DNA of 36,334 nt from Gloeocapsa sp. DLM2.Bin57 (GTDB lineage Bacteria; Cyanobacteriota; Cyanobacteriia; Cyanobacteriales; Gloeocapsaceae), in contig RECR01000111.1 in assembly GCA_007693955.1 (NCBI GenBank), positions 1 through 36,334 of the forward strand. The letters are read 5' to 3'. How positions within the stretch are numbered: position 1 is the first letter of the stretch; every line of letters starts with the position of its first letter. The translations under genes were made by a program, and so were the position numbers. Positions 15,222-23,691 of the stretch are shown here, in pieces. The notes under the pieces were generated by a model. It saw nothing but the letters and a program-made list of their open reading frames with translations. It was not told the DNA's origin and did no database searches.

Positions 15222-17411
15222 ATGAACGTAGAACTAGCCCAAATCCCCGATGAAGAAATAAAACAGTCCATTTCTCGGAAGACTCAAGTAGATAACTCTG
15301 TCAAATTAGTCTTTAACATTTTTAAGCGTAATTGGCCTATCGTATTATTATTGATGCTGATAGGCGGGTCAATCGGCTGGTTTTCCAGAAGAGAATCTCC
15401 CTATGTGGGAAAATTTAATATTCTAGTAGAGCCAGCTAGCAACGATCGCTTCAGCGATCCTACTGCTCTGATTACTGGTGGACGAAATCCAGGAGATAGG
15501 GTTGACTATCCAACCCAGTTAGAAATTTTAAGAAGTCCTGTAATGCTTAATGCTATAGCAGAGAGATTAACCGCTGAATTTCCTGGTAGTTCCCCTGATG
15601 CTATCACTACCAATTTGAGAAGAAACCTAAGCGCACAAAGACTTCAAGCCGGAGTAAGTCGTTTTGACCAGACTAAGATTATTTCGGTTCGTTATGCAGG
15701 TCGCAATCCTCGGGAAGTGTTGCGGGTTCTTGAGGCTACAGCAGAAACCTTTCTTGAATATAGTTTAGCGGAAAGACAGAATACTATTCAAGCAGGTGTA
15801 TCTTTTATTGATAATCAAGTTCCCGACATTCAGGGAAAAATTTCGGAAATTCAAACTCAGCAACAAGATATTCAAAAGCAACACCAATTGATTAGTCCTG
15901 AGCAAAAAGGTCAAGAATTATTCTTGCGCAATAATCAATTACAAGCCCAAATGCGAGAGGTTGAAGGCAGTATCAAAGAATTAACAGGAATTTTAAATAA
16001 TCTCAGTAATCAAGTTGGTTTAACCGTTGACGAAGTGATGTTATTCATGCAGCTGCGCAAAGATAATGAATTCCAAACGGATTTGCAAACTTTGCAAGAA
16101 TTACAACTACAACTTAGAGAGTTAGATAATGCTATTACAGCTCAATCAGCTCGTTTTAGCGAAGGTAGTCCAATGTTAACCACTTTACAAGAAAGACGTT
16201 CTTTTGTATTCAATCTCGTTGAACAGAGAAAAGAAGATATGCTCATCAAGTATAATCTCGGTATTACTAGTGACTCTAATATCTTGTCTTTACAAAATGA
16301 AACTACAGATAGTTTAATGGCACAAATGCTAAATACCCAAACTCAAATCGAGGTACTAGAGTCACGCTATCAATCTTTATCAGCAACTCAGCAACAAGTT
16401 GAACAACAACTCCTAGGAATTACTCAAGTAATTAAAGATTATAGTGAGTTACAAAGGCAACTTGTGTTGACCACTAATACTCTCAATCAACTAACCTTAG
16501 AAAGAGAAAGATTAAACGTTGCAGGAGCACAACAAGAACAACCTTGGGAACTCATCTCACCTCCTGAAATTATTTCTCACAATATAGATGGTTCACCGCT
16601 AGAATCTCAAATATCAGAAAAAAGAGTAATGGCAGGTGTAGTTGGTGGTTTATTACTAGGGATGTTGTTGGCTACCGTTCTAGAAAAAATGAAAAATACC
16701 TATAACAAAGAGGCAGATTTACTGTTAAATTATAATTTGCCGATTTTAGGAAAAATTCCCTTACCAATTCTCAATAGTCAAGAAACAACAGAAGAGACAG
16801 AAATAAGTGATTTACTCAATGATCCTCAAGCTATAGAAGCTACTAAAGCTTTATACACAGAAATCTATTTTAAATCTAAAGAAAAATCACTTAATTCTTT
16901 AGCAATGTGTGCAGTAGAGCCAGGAGATGGTCAAGCTTTTGTTACCGCTAGTTTAGCTAAAATGGCTGCAGAAGCAGGACAAAAAGTTTTAGTAGTAGAT
17001 ACTAATTTTGCTCAACCTGCTATTCACAAATATTTCTCTATCAATAATGAAAAAGGTTTAGCAGAATTGCTCACTTATTCCCTTAAAGCTGATTCTCTGA
17101 TTCAACAAACAGAATTAAATCCCAATTTATCAATTTTACCCACTGGTACTACGGGAGAAGGAATTAATATTAATTTATCCTCTAATCAGTTTAAGGAATT
17201 AATGAATTCACTAGCTAGACAATATGATTTAGTTATTTACAACACCCCAATGTTTTTGGAATCTTCTGATATTAGTTGTTTAACCAGCAATACTGATGGT
17301 ATATTAATGGTTGTAAGGCTCAAGAGCACTTCTCAATCTATAGTCAGACAAGCTTTCACAAAAATAAATTCTTTCAACTTACCTATTTTAGGGTTTGTCG
17401 CTACTTATTGA
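15222..17411 (+). CDS. Wzc-like polysaccharide co-polymerase with a degenerate tyrosine-kinase domain
   Basis: The 729-residue product has an N-terminal Wzz domain with a membrane helix (about 37-55), a long periplasmic coiled-coil region (about 190-440, many Gln-rich heptads), a second helix (about 468-488) and a cytoplasmic BY-kinase-like ATPase domain (about 540-729). In the kinase domain the Walker A region reads A-V-E-P-G-D-G-Q-A-F (about residue 566) and lacks the Lys and Ser/Thr of G-K-S/T. Walker A' reads V-V-D-T-N-F and Walker B reads V-I-Y-N-T-P with Asn for Asp. No Tyr-rich tail is present. It should act in chain-length control or export of an exopolysaccharide, probably without kinase activity. 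It is first in an operon with Wzy-like and TagA-like genes (11-nt and 5-nt gaps). Confidence 0.88.
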   Translation: MNVELAQIPDEEIKQSISRKTQVDNSVKLVFNIFKRNWPIVLLLMLIGGSIGWFSRRESPYVGKFNILVEPASNDRFSDPTALITGGRNPGDRVDYPTQLEILRSPVMLNAIAERLTAEFPGSSPDAITTNLRRNLSAQRLQAGVSRFDQTKIISVRYAGRNPREVLRVLEATAETFLEYSLAERQNTIQAGVSFIDNQVPDIQGKISEIQTQQQDIQKQHQLISPEQKGQELFLRNNQLQAQMREVEGSIKELTGILNNLSNQVGLTVDEVMLFMQLRKDNEFQTDLQTLQELQLQLRELDNAITAQSARFSEGSPMLTTLQERRSFVFNLVEQRKEDMLIKYNLGITSDSNILSLQNETTDSLMAQMLNTQTQIEVLESRYQSLSATQQQVEQQLLGITQVIKDYSELQRQLVLTTNTLNQLTLERERLNVAGAQQEQPWELISPPEIISHNIDGSPLESQISEKRVMAGVVGGLLLGMLLATVLEKMKNTYNKEADLLLNYNLPILGKIPLPILNSQETTEETEISDLLNDPQAIEATKALYTEIYFKSKEKSLNSLAMCAVEPGDGQAFVTASLAKMAAEAGQKVLVVDTNFAQPAIHKYFSINNEKGLAELLTYSLKADSLIQQTELNPNLSILPTGTTGEGININLSSNQFKELMNSLARQYDLVIYNTPMFLESSDISCLTSNTDGILMVVRLKSTSQSIVRQAFTKINSFNLPILGFVATY

Positions 17412-17422
17412 TAGGATAATTT

Positions 17423-18844
17423 ATGACTTTAATTGCCAAAGCAGTTTTATTACTCTGGCTACCTATAGCCGTTAACTTTTTTAGGTGTTATCCCCCTAGA
17501 AAAGCAATTTTAATCACCTTAATCGTAGGAATATTGTTTTTACCTACGAGAGTGTTATTTAACTTACCTCTTATTCCCAATTATGATAGTGAAACTGCAG
17601 TAGTTTACCCGATTATTATTGGATTATTTATCTATGATACTAAGTGGTTGACTCGCTTAGAACCCTGGTGGTTAGACGTACCTATACTCATTTTTTGCAT
17701 CAGCAGTATTTTCGCTTCTGTACGTAATGATTTAGGGATTTACGATGGTGTTAATGAAAGCCTCAGGATGGTGTGGCTATACGGAGTACCCTATCTAGTA
17801 GGACGTGTCTATTTTAATAACTTAGATAGTATCAGAAATCTAGCAGTAGCAATCGTTAAGGGGGGCTTGGTTTATGTACCTTTTTGTCTTTATGAAGTGC
17901 TGATGAGTCCGCAACTACACCGCATGATTTATGGTTACTTTCCTCATGGTAGCGGTATTACGCAAGCTATTCGTCTGGGAGGATATCGCCCCATGGTATT
18001 TATGAATCATGGTTTAGCTGTAGGACTATTTATGATGACAGCTACACTTATAGCGGTTTGGTTATGGCAATCAAAAGCGGTGGGAGAAATCTGGGGGTTT
18101 GACTTAGTCTATATAGTACCTGTGTTGGTTTTTACGCTTATTTTGGTTCGTTCCACAGGTGCTTACCTTCTTTTTGCCTATGGATTAGTAATTTTAGCTT
18201 TTGCTAAATGGCGCAAATCTATCTGGCCTTTTTTGTTATTAATAATTGGGATAATTACTTATCTATATATTGCTATTCAAGGTAATTTGGATAAACCTAC
18301 TCTAGTATTACCAGTCTTAGAGTTTCTAAGCAACTTTGCCTCTCCAGACAGAATAGGATCTCTAGAGTTTCGTATAGATGAAGAAATACTGCTCATAGAT
18401 AAAGCCAGGGAACAATTTTGGTTTGGTTGGGGAGGATGGGGACGTAGTAGAGTCTTTGAAGAAAATAACTACGGAATTTTTCAAGATGTGTCTATTACAG
18501 ATAGTCTTTGGATTATTGTTTTTGGTACTAAAGGTGTTATAGGTATTGTTAGTATAGCTCTATCCATGTTACTACCTTCTTTATTATTTCCCTATCTACG
18601 TCACCCCGTAAGAACTTGGTTTTATCCTCGGGTTGGTAGTGCAGCAGTTTTTGCTGTTCTTTTACCTTTATTTATGTTGGATAATTTATTGAATTATCAT
18701 TTAACTGTCGTTGGTTGGGTAATGGTTGGCTCACTCACGGGATTAATCCTAAATACTCAAGAGGATTTAAGTATCACTGGAGGAAAAAATGTGCCTAAAA
18801 CTAAATATGTAGAGAAAATACCAGAGAAAGTAGGACAAAAATAG
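17423..18844 (+). CDS. O-antigen ligase/polymerase-like membrane protein (Wzy/WaaL type)
   Basis: The 473-residue product is a polytopic membrane protein with about ten to twelve hydrophobic helices through residue 440 and a short charged cytoplasmic tail. A larger loop between late helices (about 290-370) holds R-I-G-S-L-E-F-R-I-D-E-E and W-F-G-W-G-G-W-G-R, which is the layout of Wzy polymerases and O-antigen ligases. Such proteins polymerise lipid-linked repeat units or attach glycan at the periplasmic face. Its position between a Wzc-like and a WecB/TagA-like gene supports a role as the polymerase of an exopolysaccharide. Sequence alone does not separate polymerase from ligase. Confidence 0.8.
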   Translation: MTLIAKAVLLLWLPIAVNFFRCYPPRKAILITLIVGILFLPTRVLFNLPLIPNYDSETAVVYPIIIGLFIYDTKWLTRLEPWWLDVPILIFCISSIFASVRNDLGIYDGVNESLRMVWLYGVPYLVGRVYFNNLDSIRNLAVAIVKGGLVYVPFCLYEVLMSPQLHRMIYGYFPHGSGITQAIRLGGYRPMVFMNHGLAVGLFMMTATLIAVWLWQSKAVGEIWGFDLVYIVPVLVFTLILVRSTGAYLLFAYGLVILAFAKWRKSIWPFLLLIIGIITYLYIAIQGNLDKPTLVLPVLEFLSNFASPDRIGSLEFRIDEEILLIDKAREQFWFGWGGWGRSRVFEENNYGIFQDVSITDSLWIIVFGTKGVIGIVSIALSMLLPSLLFPYLRHPVRTWFYPRVGSAAVFAVLLPLFMLDNLLNYHLTVVGWVMVGSLTGLILNTQEDLSITGGKNVPKTKYVEKIPEKVGQK

Positions 18845-18849
18845 TTGTC

Positions 18850-19659
18850 ATGAACACAGTGAATTTACTAAACATTTATATAGATAATATTTCCCTGATT
18901 GAACTTTTAGAAAAGTTAACTCAAGGTGGTGGCTTTGTGGTTACTCCCAATGTGGATTATCTAATCAAATTACGTCGAGAACCATCTTTATGGAAAGCTT
19001 ATAAAATCTCTAATTATAGGTTGTGTGATAGTAAAATATTGGAATATACTTTTAAGTTTCTAGGAACTCCTGTTAAGGAAAAAATCTCTGGTTCTGATTT
19101 ATTTCCAGCTTTTTATAACTATAATAAAGATAATGAAAATATCAAAATATATCTATTAGGAGCACAAGAAGGAGTTGCTCAAAAAGCTAAAGAGATAATT
19201 AATCAAAAAGTAGGCAGAGATATTGTAGTTGAAGCTTATTCTCCTAGTTTTGGTTTTGAAAATAATCAAGCTGAATGTGAAAAAATTATTAAAAGCATTA
19301 ATGATTCAGGAGCTAATGTGTTAGCTATAGGTGTGGGTGCGCCTAAACAAGAAAAATGGTTACTTAAATACTCTGAGCAACTTTCTAATGTTAAAACTTT
19401 TTTTGCCATTGGTGCAACTATTGATTTTGAAGCAGGTGTTAAACCTAGATCACCAAAATGGATTAGTAATATAGGTTTAGAATGGTTGTATCGCTTATTG
19501 AGTGAACCTAAACGTCTTTGGAAAAGATATTTAGTTGATAGTTTACCCTTTTTTTGGTTAGTGTTATTTCAAAAGTTTTCTTTATTCTATGACTATCCTA
19601 GTGCTTTTAATGATTATGATCAAATTGCTACTTATGTAGAATTAGATTCAGTGCTATAG
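18850..19659 (+). CDS. WecB/TagA/CpsF family glycosyltransferase
   Basis: The 269-residue product has the GT26 family signatures: V-V-T-P-N-V-D-Y-L near residue 33, Y-L-L-G-A-Q-E-G-V, the conserved V-G-A-P-K-Q-E-K-W-L near 165, and G-A-T-I-D-F-E-A-G-V with P-R-S-P-K-W-I near 195. The family transfers N-acetylmannosamine(uronic acid) or related sugars to a lipid-linked intermediate at the inner membrane face. The C-terminal amphipathic part (R-L-W-K-R-Y-L, then aromatic residues) fits membrane association. It is third in the polysaccharide operon, 5 nt after the Wzy-like gene, and is followed by a hairpin terminator. Donor sugar is unknown. Confidence 0.9.
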   Translation: MNTVNLLNIYIDNISLIELLEKLTQGGGFVVTPNVDYLIKLRREPSLWKAYKISNYRLCDSKILEYTFKFLGTPVKEKISGSDLFPAFYNYNKDNENIKIYLLGAQEGVAQKAKEIINQKVGRDIVVEAYSPSFGFENNQAECEKIIKSINDSGANVLAIGVGAPKQEKWLLKYSEQLSNVKTFFAIGATIDFEAGVKPRSPKWISNIGLEWLYRLLSEPKRLWKRYLVDSLPFFWLVLFQKFSLFYDYPSAFNDYDQIATYVELDSVL

Positions 19660-19668
19660 CTTAAAAGC

Positions 19669-19700
19669 TGGTGGGTAAAAAAATGACTCACCACTTTATT
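19669..19700 (+). terminator. terminator between convergent genes
   Basis: An 8-bp stem (19669-19676 with 19686-19693, one G-U pair) encloses an A-rich 9-nt loop and is followed by a T-rich run on the plus strand. It lies 9 nt past the TagA-like stop and may serve the convergent oxygenase gene weakly as well. Confidence 0.5.
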
Positions 19701-19705
19701 AATTT

Positions 19706-20518
19706 CTATTTTTTAAGGATCATGTTTTTTAGATCGAAAACAATAGGAGGTATTAGTTTTTTGATAAATTGTTGAGATGTTTTTTCTGTTTCTATTTCCT
19801 CATTATCTCTCGCTTTAAAGATAGTTGTATGACCTTCGGAAACCTCTTCTGTTGGACGACCATTACTATAATAATAAAGTGCTAATGACCTGCGAGTTCT
19901 TGTTTCAGGACAAGTTAAGGGATCAGGATGTCCATGATAAGAAAAGTCAGTTGTACTAAAAATAACACAACGATTAAATATGGGCAGAATTTTTTGGTAA
20001 CAAGTTTTCATGTCTCTATCCCAGAGTTGTAAATGACCACCATATTCTTCAGACCAGTCTTTGTTGAGATAAAGTAAAAGATTTAGACGACGATCTAACT
20101 TCAATCGTTCATAAATGTTAAAATCAGCATGAAGTTTTAAATATCCTCCTCTTTCTATTTGATGAAGACCACCACCAACAAAATGAGGATCAGGAATAAG
20201 TCCTTCAATACCCGTTAATTGTTCTAAAAAATTAAGAAAGGTAGATGAATTGAGTTGATAAAGTAAAAGACGGGTCGCTTCTCCCATTTGTAGTTCAGAA
20301 GTTGAAGCCAATTTCTTTTCTGATTTATTATTAAAACTTTGCCAATTAACTTCTCCAGGTTTAGGAAATTCTTCTAATATTTGTTCTAGTATTACTTCGG
20401 GAAGAAAATTATCAATCACAATATGAGGAAAAGGAATAGCATTAGCATAACTGTCTCTATATTGGGTTGCTAAATCATCTAAATAATCAGGGTCAAGGCA
20501 AAACAGTTCTTTAAGCAT
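19706..20518 (-). CDS. 2-oxoglutarate/Fe(II)-dependent oxygenase (prolyl 4-hydroxylase-like)
   Basis: The 270-residue product shows the double-stranded beta-helix iron site: H130-x-D132 in L-K-L-H-A-D-F-N, the distal His in F-S-Y-H-G-H-P (H195 the likely ligand) and a following Arg in R-T-R-R-S-L-A-L-Y-Y-Y that would bind 2-oxoglutarate. The N-terminal P-H-I-V-I-D-N-F-L-P is typical of the SM-20/P4H-like branch. It would hydroxylate a protein, sugar or small-molecule substrate; the position next to a polysaccharide operon does not by itself identify it, since the genes are convergent. No signal peptide is seen. The upstream gap is 65 nt and the gene seems to be transcribed alone or from its own promoter. 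Confidence 0.88.
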   Translation of the reverse strand: MLKELFCLDPDYLDDLATQYRDSYANAIPFPHIVIDNFLPEVILEQILEEFPKPGEVNWQSFNNKSEKKLASTSELQMGEATRLLLYQLNSSTFLNFLEQLTGIEGLIPDPHFVGGGLHQIERGGYLKLHADFNIYERLKLDRRLNLLLYLNKDWSEEYGGHLQLWDRDMKTCYQKILPIFNRCVIFSTTDFSYHGHPDPLTCPETRTRRSLALYYYSNGRPTEEVSEGHTTIFKARDNEEIETEKTSQQFIKKLIPPIVFDLKNMILKK

Positions 20519-20583
20519 AAATTATCATTGGTTAAATTTTTTCTATAATCAATATAGCTAAATTGTGCTGCTTTAGCAAATTA

Positions 20584-21135
20584 TTATTTAGCTAAATGGA
20601 AATCTTGTAAGTAAAGTAATCCAGAAATCAGGGTTAAAGCTACAGCAAGCCAAAAAACAACGATCGCCAGATTAGACCAAAATATAGGTAAAGGTGCGAT
20701 TAATAGGGCGATCGCCCCAATTTGAGTTACTGTTTTCAATTTACCCCAGATACTAGCACCACTAATCTGATTACTATTACTGAGTTGGGGGTTAACTCTC
20801 CACCCGGCGATCGCTATTTCTCTACCGATAATTAAAAATACTCCCCAAGCGGGAATTTGATTTAACTCTACTAAGGCTAACAAGGGTGCGATCACTAGTA
20901 GTTTATCCACCAAAGGATCTAAAAATTTACCCAATTCCGTTACTTGATTCAATTTACGAGCTAAATAACCATCTAACCAATCAGTAGCTGCGGTAACTAA
21001 AAAAATAGCCAAAGCAAAATAGCGTGCTCGCGTAGCGAGATCCTGCGGATCGCTTGAAGTAGGATCATGGAGGAAATAGATAATAAAGGGTATTCCCAAA
21101 AGACGAGACAGGGTAATCGAGTTAGGAAGATTCAT
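20584..21135 (-). CDS. pgsA: CDP-diacylglycerol-glycerol-3-phosphate 3-phosphatidyltransferase PgsA
   Basis: PgsA makes phosphatidylglycerol phosphate, the precursor of phosphatidylglycerol, an essential thylakoid lipid. The 183-residue membrane protein contains the CDP-alcohol phosphatidyltransferase signature, D-x2-D-G-x2-A-R-x8-G-x3-D-x3-D, starting in D-W-L-D-G-Y-L-A-R. About five hydrophobic helices follow the N-terminal N-L-P-N-S-I-T-L-S-R. Residues about 27-37 (S-D-P-Q-D-L-A-T-R-A-R) come from an in-frame palindromic repeat at 21025-21057 and are not expected in the family; they lie in the first loop, before the catalytic motif. The start overlaps the end of the Hsp70-like gene by 14 nt. 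Confidence 0.95.
   Translation of the reverse strand: MNLPNSITLSRLLGIPFIIYFLHDPTSSDPQDLATRARYFALAIFLVTAATDWLDGYLARKLNQVTELGKFLDPLVDKLLVIAPLLALVELNQIPAWGVFLIIGREIAIAGWRVNPQLSNSNQISGASIWGKLKTVTQIGAIALLIAPLPIFWSNLAIVVFWLAVALTLISGLLYLQDFHLAK
21025..21057. repeat. double-hairpin dispersed repeat inserted in frame in pgsA
   Basis: Two adjacent 5-bp hairpins, CTCGC-GTA-GCGAG (21027-21039) and GATCC-TGC-GGATC (21039-21051), share one G. The insert is about 33 nt, a multiple of three, and keeps pgsA open. It has much higher GC than the flanking gene and resembles small dispersed repeats of cyanobacteria. Confidence 0.75.
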
Positions 21136-23062
21136 TGGTTAAAGGAAGATTAATCAGCAATGGTTCAGAAGCTTGCTGTATAGTTTGAGAGAAGAGTTTT
21201 GCTAGTAATTCTTTGAGATGATCACATAAGGGGGTATTAGTACGATAATAACCTTGTTGTTCCGATAAAATCAAAGATTTTTTACCAGAAAAACTCGTAA
21301 CTATTATACCAGAAGGAAATTGACCTTGAAGTAAAGCGAGTAAACGTTTGAGACAAACCCGCGTATTAATACCCCGAGTAGCTAACTGTTGGATTAATTC
21401 TTCTATAGTAAACAACTCTTGAGGAAGGGTATTTAATAACTCTTTTAGCAGGAAATAATCACTATACTGATGTCGAGATTTAGCTAAAACTTGAGGGAAT
21501 AAGGGTAAATAAGCTAAACCACGAGCTACTCTAATACTATTTTCTGCTTCTGTATCTATCATAACCTGAGCTTGGGGGAATTTTCCTGCTAACCAAGTCA
21601 AGAGATGGTTTTTTATTCCTAAGATTAACCCACCATTAGCGACAACTTGTTTAATTTCTCTGTTGCTAATATTTTTCTCAGTCAATAACTGTTGTAGAAG
21701 TTGTTCTAAATTACTTAAAAATGGTTTGAGAATAATTTCTTGTAAATCTTGACTCCTAGCTAAACAATTATAACCCCCTAGAGGAAGATTAAAGACTTCT
21801 TGGTCTTGCAACATTAAACTAATTAATCTAGCTGCTTCTAAAAAAGAATAAGCAAAAGGATAAGTTTGTAAATATTGATCTAATTGATAACGATTCAGTG
21901 AAGCTACTTTACCAGGTGTGGGTAATTCACTATCAATAGGTGGTATTTCTCTACTATAAATAGGATAGATAAACTGACTAAAAATATCTTGTTCTAATGC
22001 ACGTTGACCATAGGATATACTAGTTAGACTAAAATCATGCTCAGACAAATTTTGCCAAGATTCGGGAAGATTAACTAGGGCTATTTCTGTGGTAGAATTA
22101 CCCCCATTAATTACTAATGTCCAACCAGACGTTAACCTATTATCTCCATATCTTCCCAATAGACTAGCTATAGCTTCTTCTAGAAAAAATATTTCTCCTG
22201 ATTCTTCGACTAAATGAGTTTTTAAAATGCTTTCCCGCAAATTAAATTTATAAGTATCACTCCAATTACTCGGAAAACTAACTATGATACCCTGTAATTG
22301 TCCTAATGCTTGTTTAACATCTACATCAGATAAATCTGGTGTTGTTGCTAAATATAATTGAGACAATAATTTAGGTAATAATTCTGCTAAATTTTGGAGT
22401 AATTCTGATTCTATATCTATTACCCAATCTAAATAACATTTATAATTATCAATAACAATATCTGTATCTTGAGGGAATCCTTCTCCTGCTAGTATTAAAA
22501 AATTGTTAATAGTTGAACGATAAATTAAGCTAGGATAACGGGATTGTTGGGTTACTAATCCGTCGAGATTTTTAATTGACCAATAAAGAGGATATTGTTG
22601 TTGTTGGTTAAGATTAAGTAAAACTGCTGCTATACCTAGAGTACCAAAATCTAAACCTAAATACCAGATATCACGTTTTGATTTTACCTGTAATAAGTCT
22701 ATAAGACTATTAATTTTAGTTGATTCTTTTGGGGGAGACGATTCTAGTATTGCAGGTGTAGGGATTTCTGTGGTTGATTGATTTAGTAATAGTTGCTTTA
22801 ATTGGTTGATTTCTTGTTTTAAATCCTCTATTGATTCAGCAATTTCTAGAGTAGGTATTTTATTAACTACCGCTTCACTAATGACTCTCGCTAGTTTTTC
22901 TACTCTATCTTCTGGTTGTGGTTGTTGCTGCATATAGCTAAGGTATTGATGTATTCTTAGCAATATTTCTCGATGTTTTTCGTTATTTAATAAAGAGGTA
23001 TTAGCTTCTTTGAGAAAACGTTCAAAATCATTTAGTAAGGAGTTGAGTTCATCATTATTCAT
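21122..23062 (-). CDS. divergent Hsp70/actin-fold ATPase-like protein with N-terminal coiled coil
   Basis: The 646-residue product has a helical and coiled-coil N-terminal region (about 1-95), a Pro/Ser linker and an actin/Hsp70-type ATPase region (about 130-500). The phosphate-1 loop reads L-G-L-D-F-G-T-L-G-I-A near 134, the phosphate-2 loop V-I-N-G-G-N-S-T-T-E-I near 312, and the adenosine motif V-V-A-N-G-G-L-I-L-G near 470. The phosphate-2 loop has Asn where Hsp70 has Asp (D-x-G-G-G-T), and there is no canonical Hsp70 substrate-binding beta domain; the tail is helical. It may be a specialised chaperone or a non-hydrolysing sensor; this is inference. It sits between tmk (2-nt gap) and pgsA (14-nt overlap), so it is co-translated with housekeeping enzymes. 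Confidence 0.75.
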   Translation of the reverse strand: MNNDELNSLLNDFERFLKEANTSLLNNEKHREILLRIHQYLSYMQQQPQPEDRVEKLARVISEAVVNKIPTLEIAESIEDLKQEINQLKQLLLNQSTTEIPTPAILESSPPKESTKINSLIDLLQVKSKRDIWYLGLDFGTLGIAAVLLNLNQQQQYPLYWSIKNLDGLVTQQSRYPSLIYRSTINNFLILAGEGFPQDTDIVIDNYKCYLDWVIDIESELLQNLAELLPKLLSQLYLATTPDLSDVDVKQALGQLQGIIVSFPSNWSDTYKFNLRESILKTHLVEESGEIFFLEEAIASLLGRYGDNRLTSGWTLVINGGNSTTEIALVNLPESWQNLSEHDFSLTSISYGQRALEQDIFSQFIYPIYSREIPPIDSELPTPGKVASLNRYQLDQYLQTYPFAYSFLEAARLISLMLQDQEVFNLPLGGYNCLARSQDLQEIILKPFLSNLEQLLQQLLTEKNISNREIKQVVANGGLILGIKNHLLTWLAGKFPQAQVMIDTEAENSIRVARGLAYLPLFPQVLAKSRHQYSDYFLLKELLNTLPQELFTIEELIQQLATRGINTRVCLKRLLALLQGQFPSGIIVTSFSGKKSLILSEQQGYYRTNTPLCDHLKELLAKLFSQTIQQASEPLLINLPLTNESS

Positions 23063-23064
23063 AA

Positions 23065-23688
23065 TTAAGAAAAATTTTTTTCGATAAAATGCACAATTTG
23101 CTGATGAATTTCTTCTTGACTTTTTCTAGCGTCTATTACTAATTTTAATCCCGAATATTCTTGAACTATTTGTTGATAATTGGCTTGGACTTTGTTTAAT
23201 TTTTGCTTATTTTCATAAACATCTTTTTGAGATTTATCTTGAAGTCTAGCTAAAGAAACTTCTAGAGGAATATCTAAATAAATTAGTAAATCAGGTTGAG
23301 GAAAATCTTGATTAAGTCTTTTAACTAATTCCTGAATTTTGAGAGAATGACCATGATAAGCTAAAGAAGAGAAGTAATAACGAGTACTGATAATAGTTAT
23401 TTGCTGTTGGAGGAGTGTAAAAACTCCTGATGTTTGGTTGTAGAGATGATAATATCTATCAGCTGCGAACAAATAAGACATTTGTTGCTCAAAATTATCC
23501 TGATTTTGTTCTAGATTAATTTGCTGATGGAGAATATTTCTGATAAATTGACCAATAGGTCCATCGGTAGGTTCAGGACTAAGTATAGCAGGTTGATTAA
23601 CAGATAAATAATAATCTTGTAATAGTTTAGCTTGAGTAGATTTTCCCGAACTATCTATACCTTCAAAAACAATAAATAATGCTTGCAT
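23065..23688 (-). CDS. tmk: thymidylate kinase
   Basis: The enzyme phosphorylates dTMP to dTDP with ATP. The 207-residue product has the P-loop F-E-G-I-D-S-S-G-K-S-T-Q at residues 8-19, the E-P-T-D-G-P-I-G substrate loop, F-A-A-D-R-Y-Y-H and I-I-S-T-R-Y-Y-F-S-S-L-A-Y for the DR-like motif, and Y-L-D-I-P-L-E-V-S-L-A-R before the lid. The length is normal. It lies 3 nt after the flavoprotein gene and 2 nt before the Hsp70-like gene within a compact minus-strand set. One difference is the lid region, which is rich in Lys and Gln (Q-D-K-S-Q-K-D-V-Y-E-N-K) rather than Arg-rich. Confidence 0.95.
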   Translation of the reverse strand: MQALFIVFEGIDSSGKSTQAKLLQDYYLSVNQPAILSPEPTDGPIGQFIRNILHQQINLEQNQDNFEQQMSYLFAADRYYHLYNQTSGVFTLLQQQITIISTRYYFSSLAYHGHSLKIQELVKRLNQDFPQPDLLIYLDIPLEVSLARLQDKSQKDVYENKQKLNKVQANYQQIVQEYSGLKLVIDARKSQEEIHQQIVHFIEKNFS

Positions 23689-23691
23689 TGC

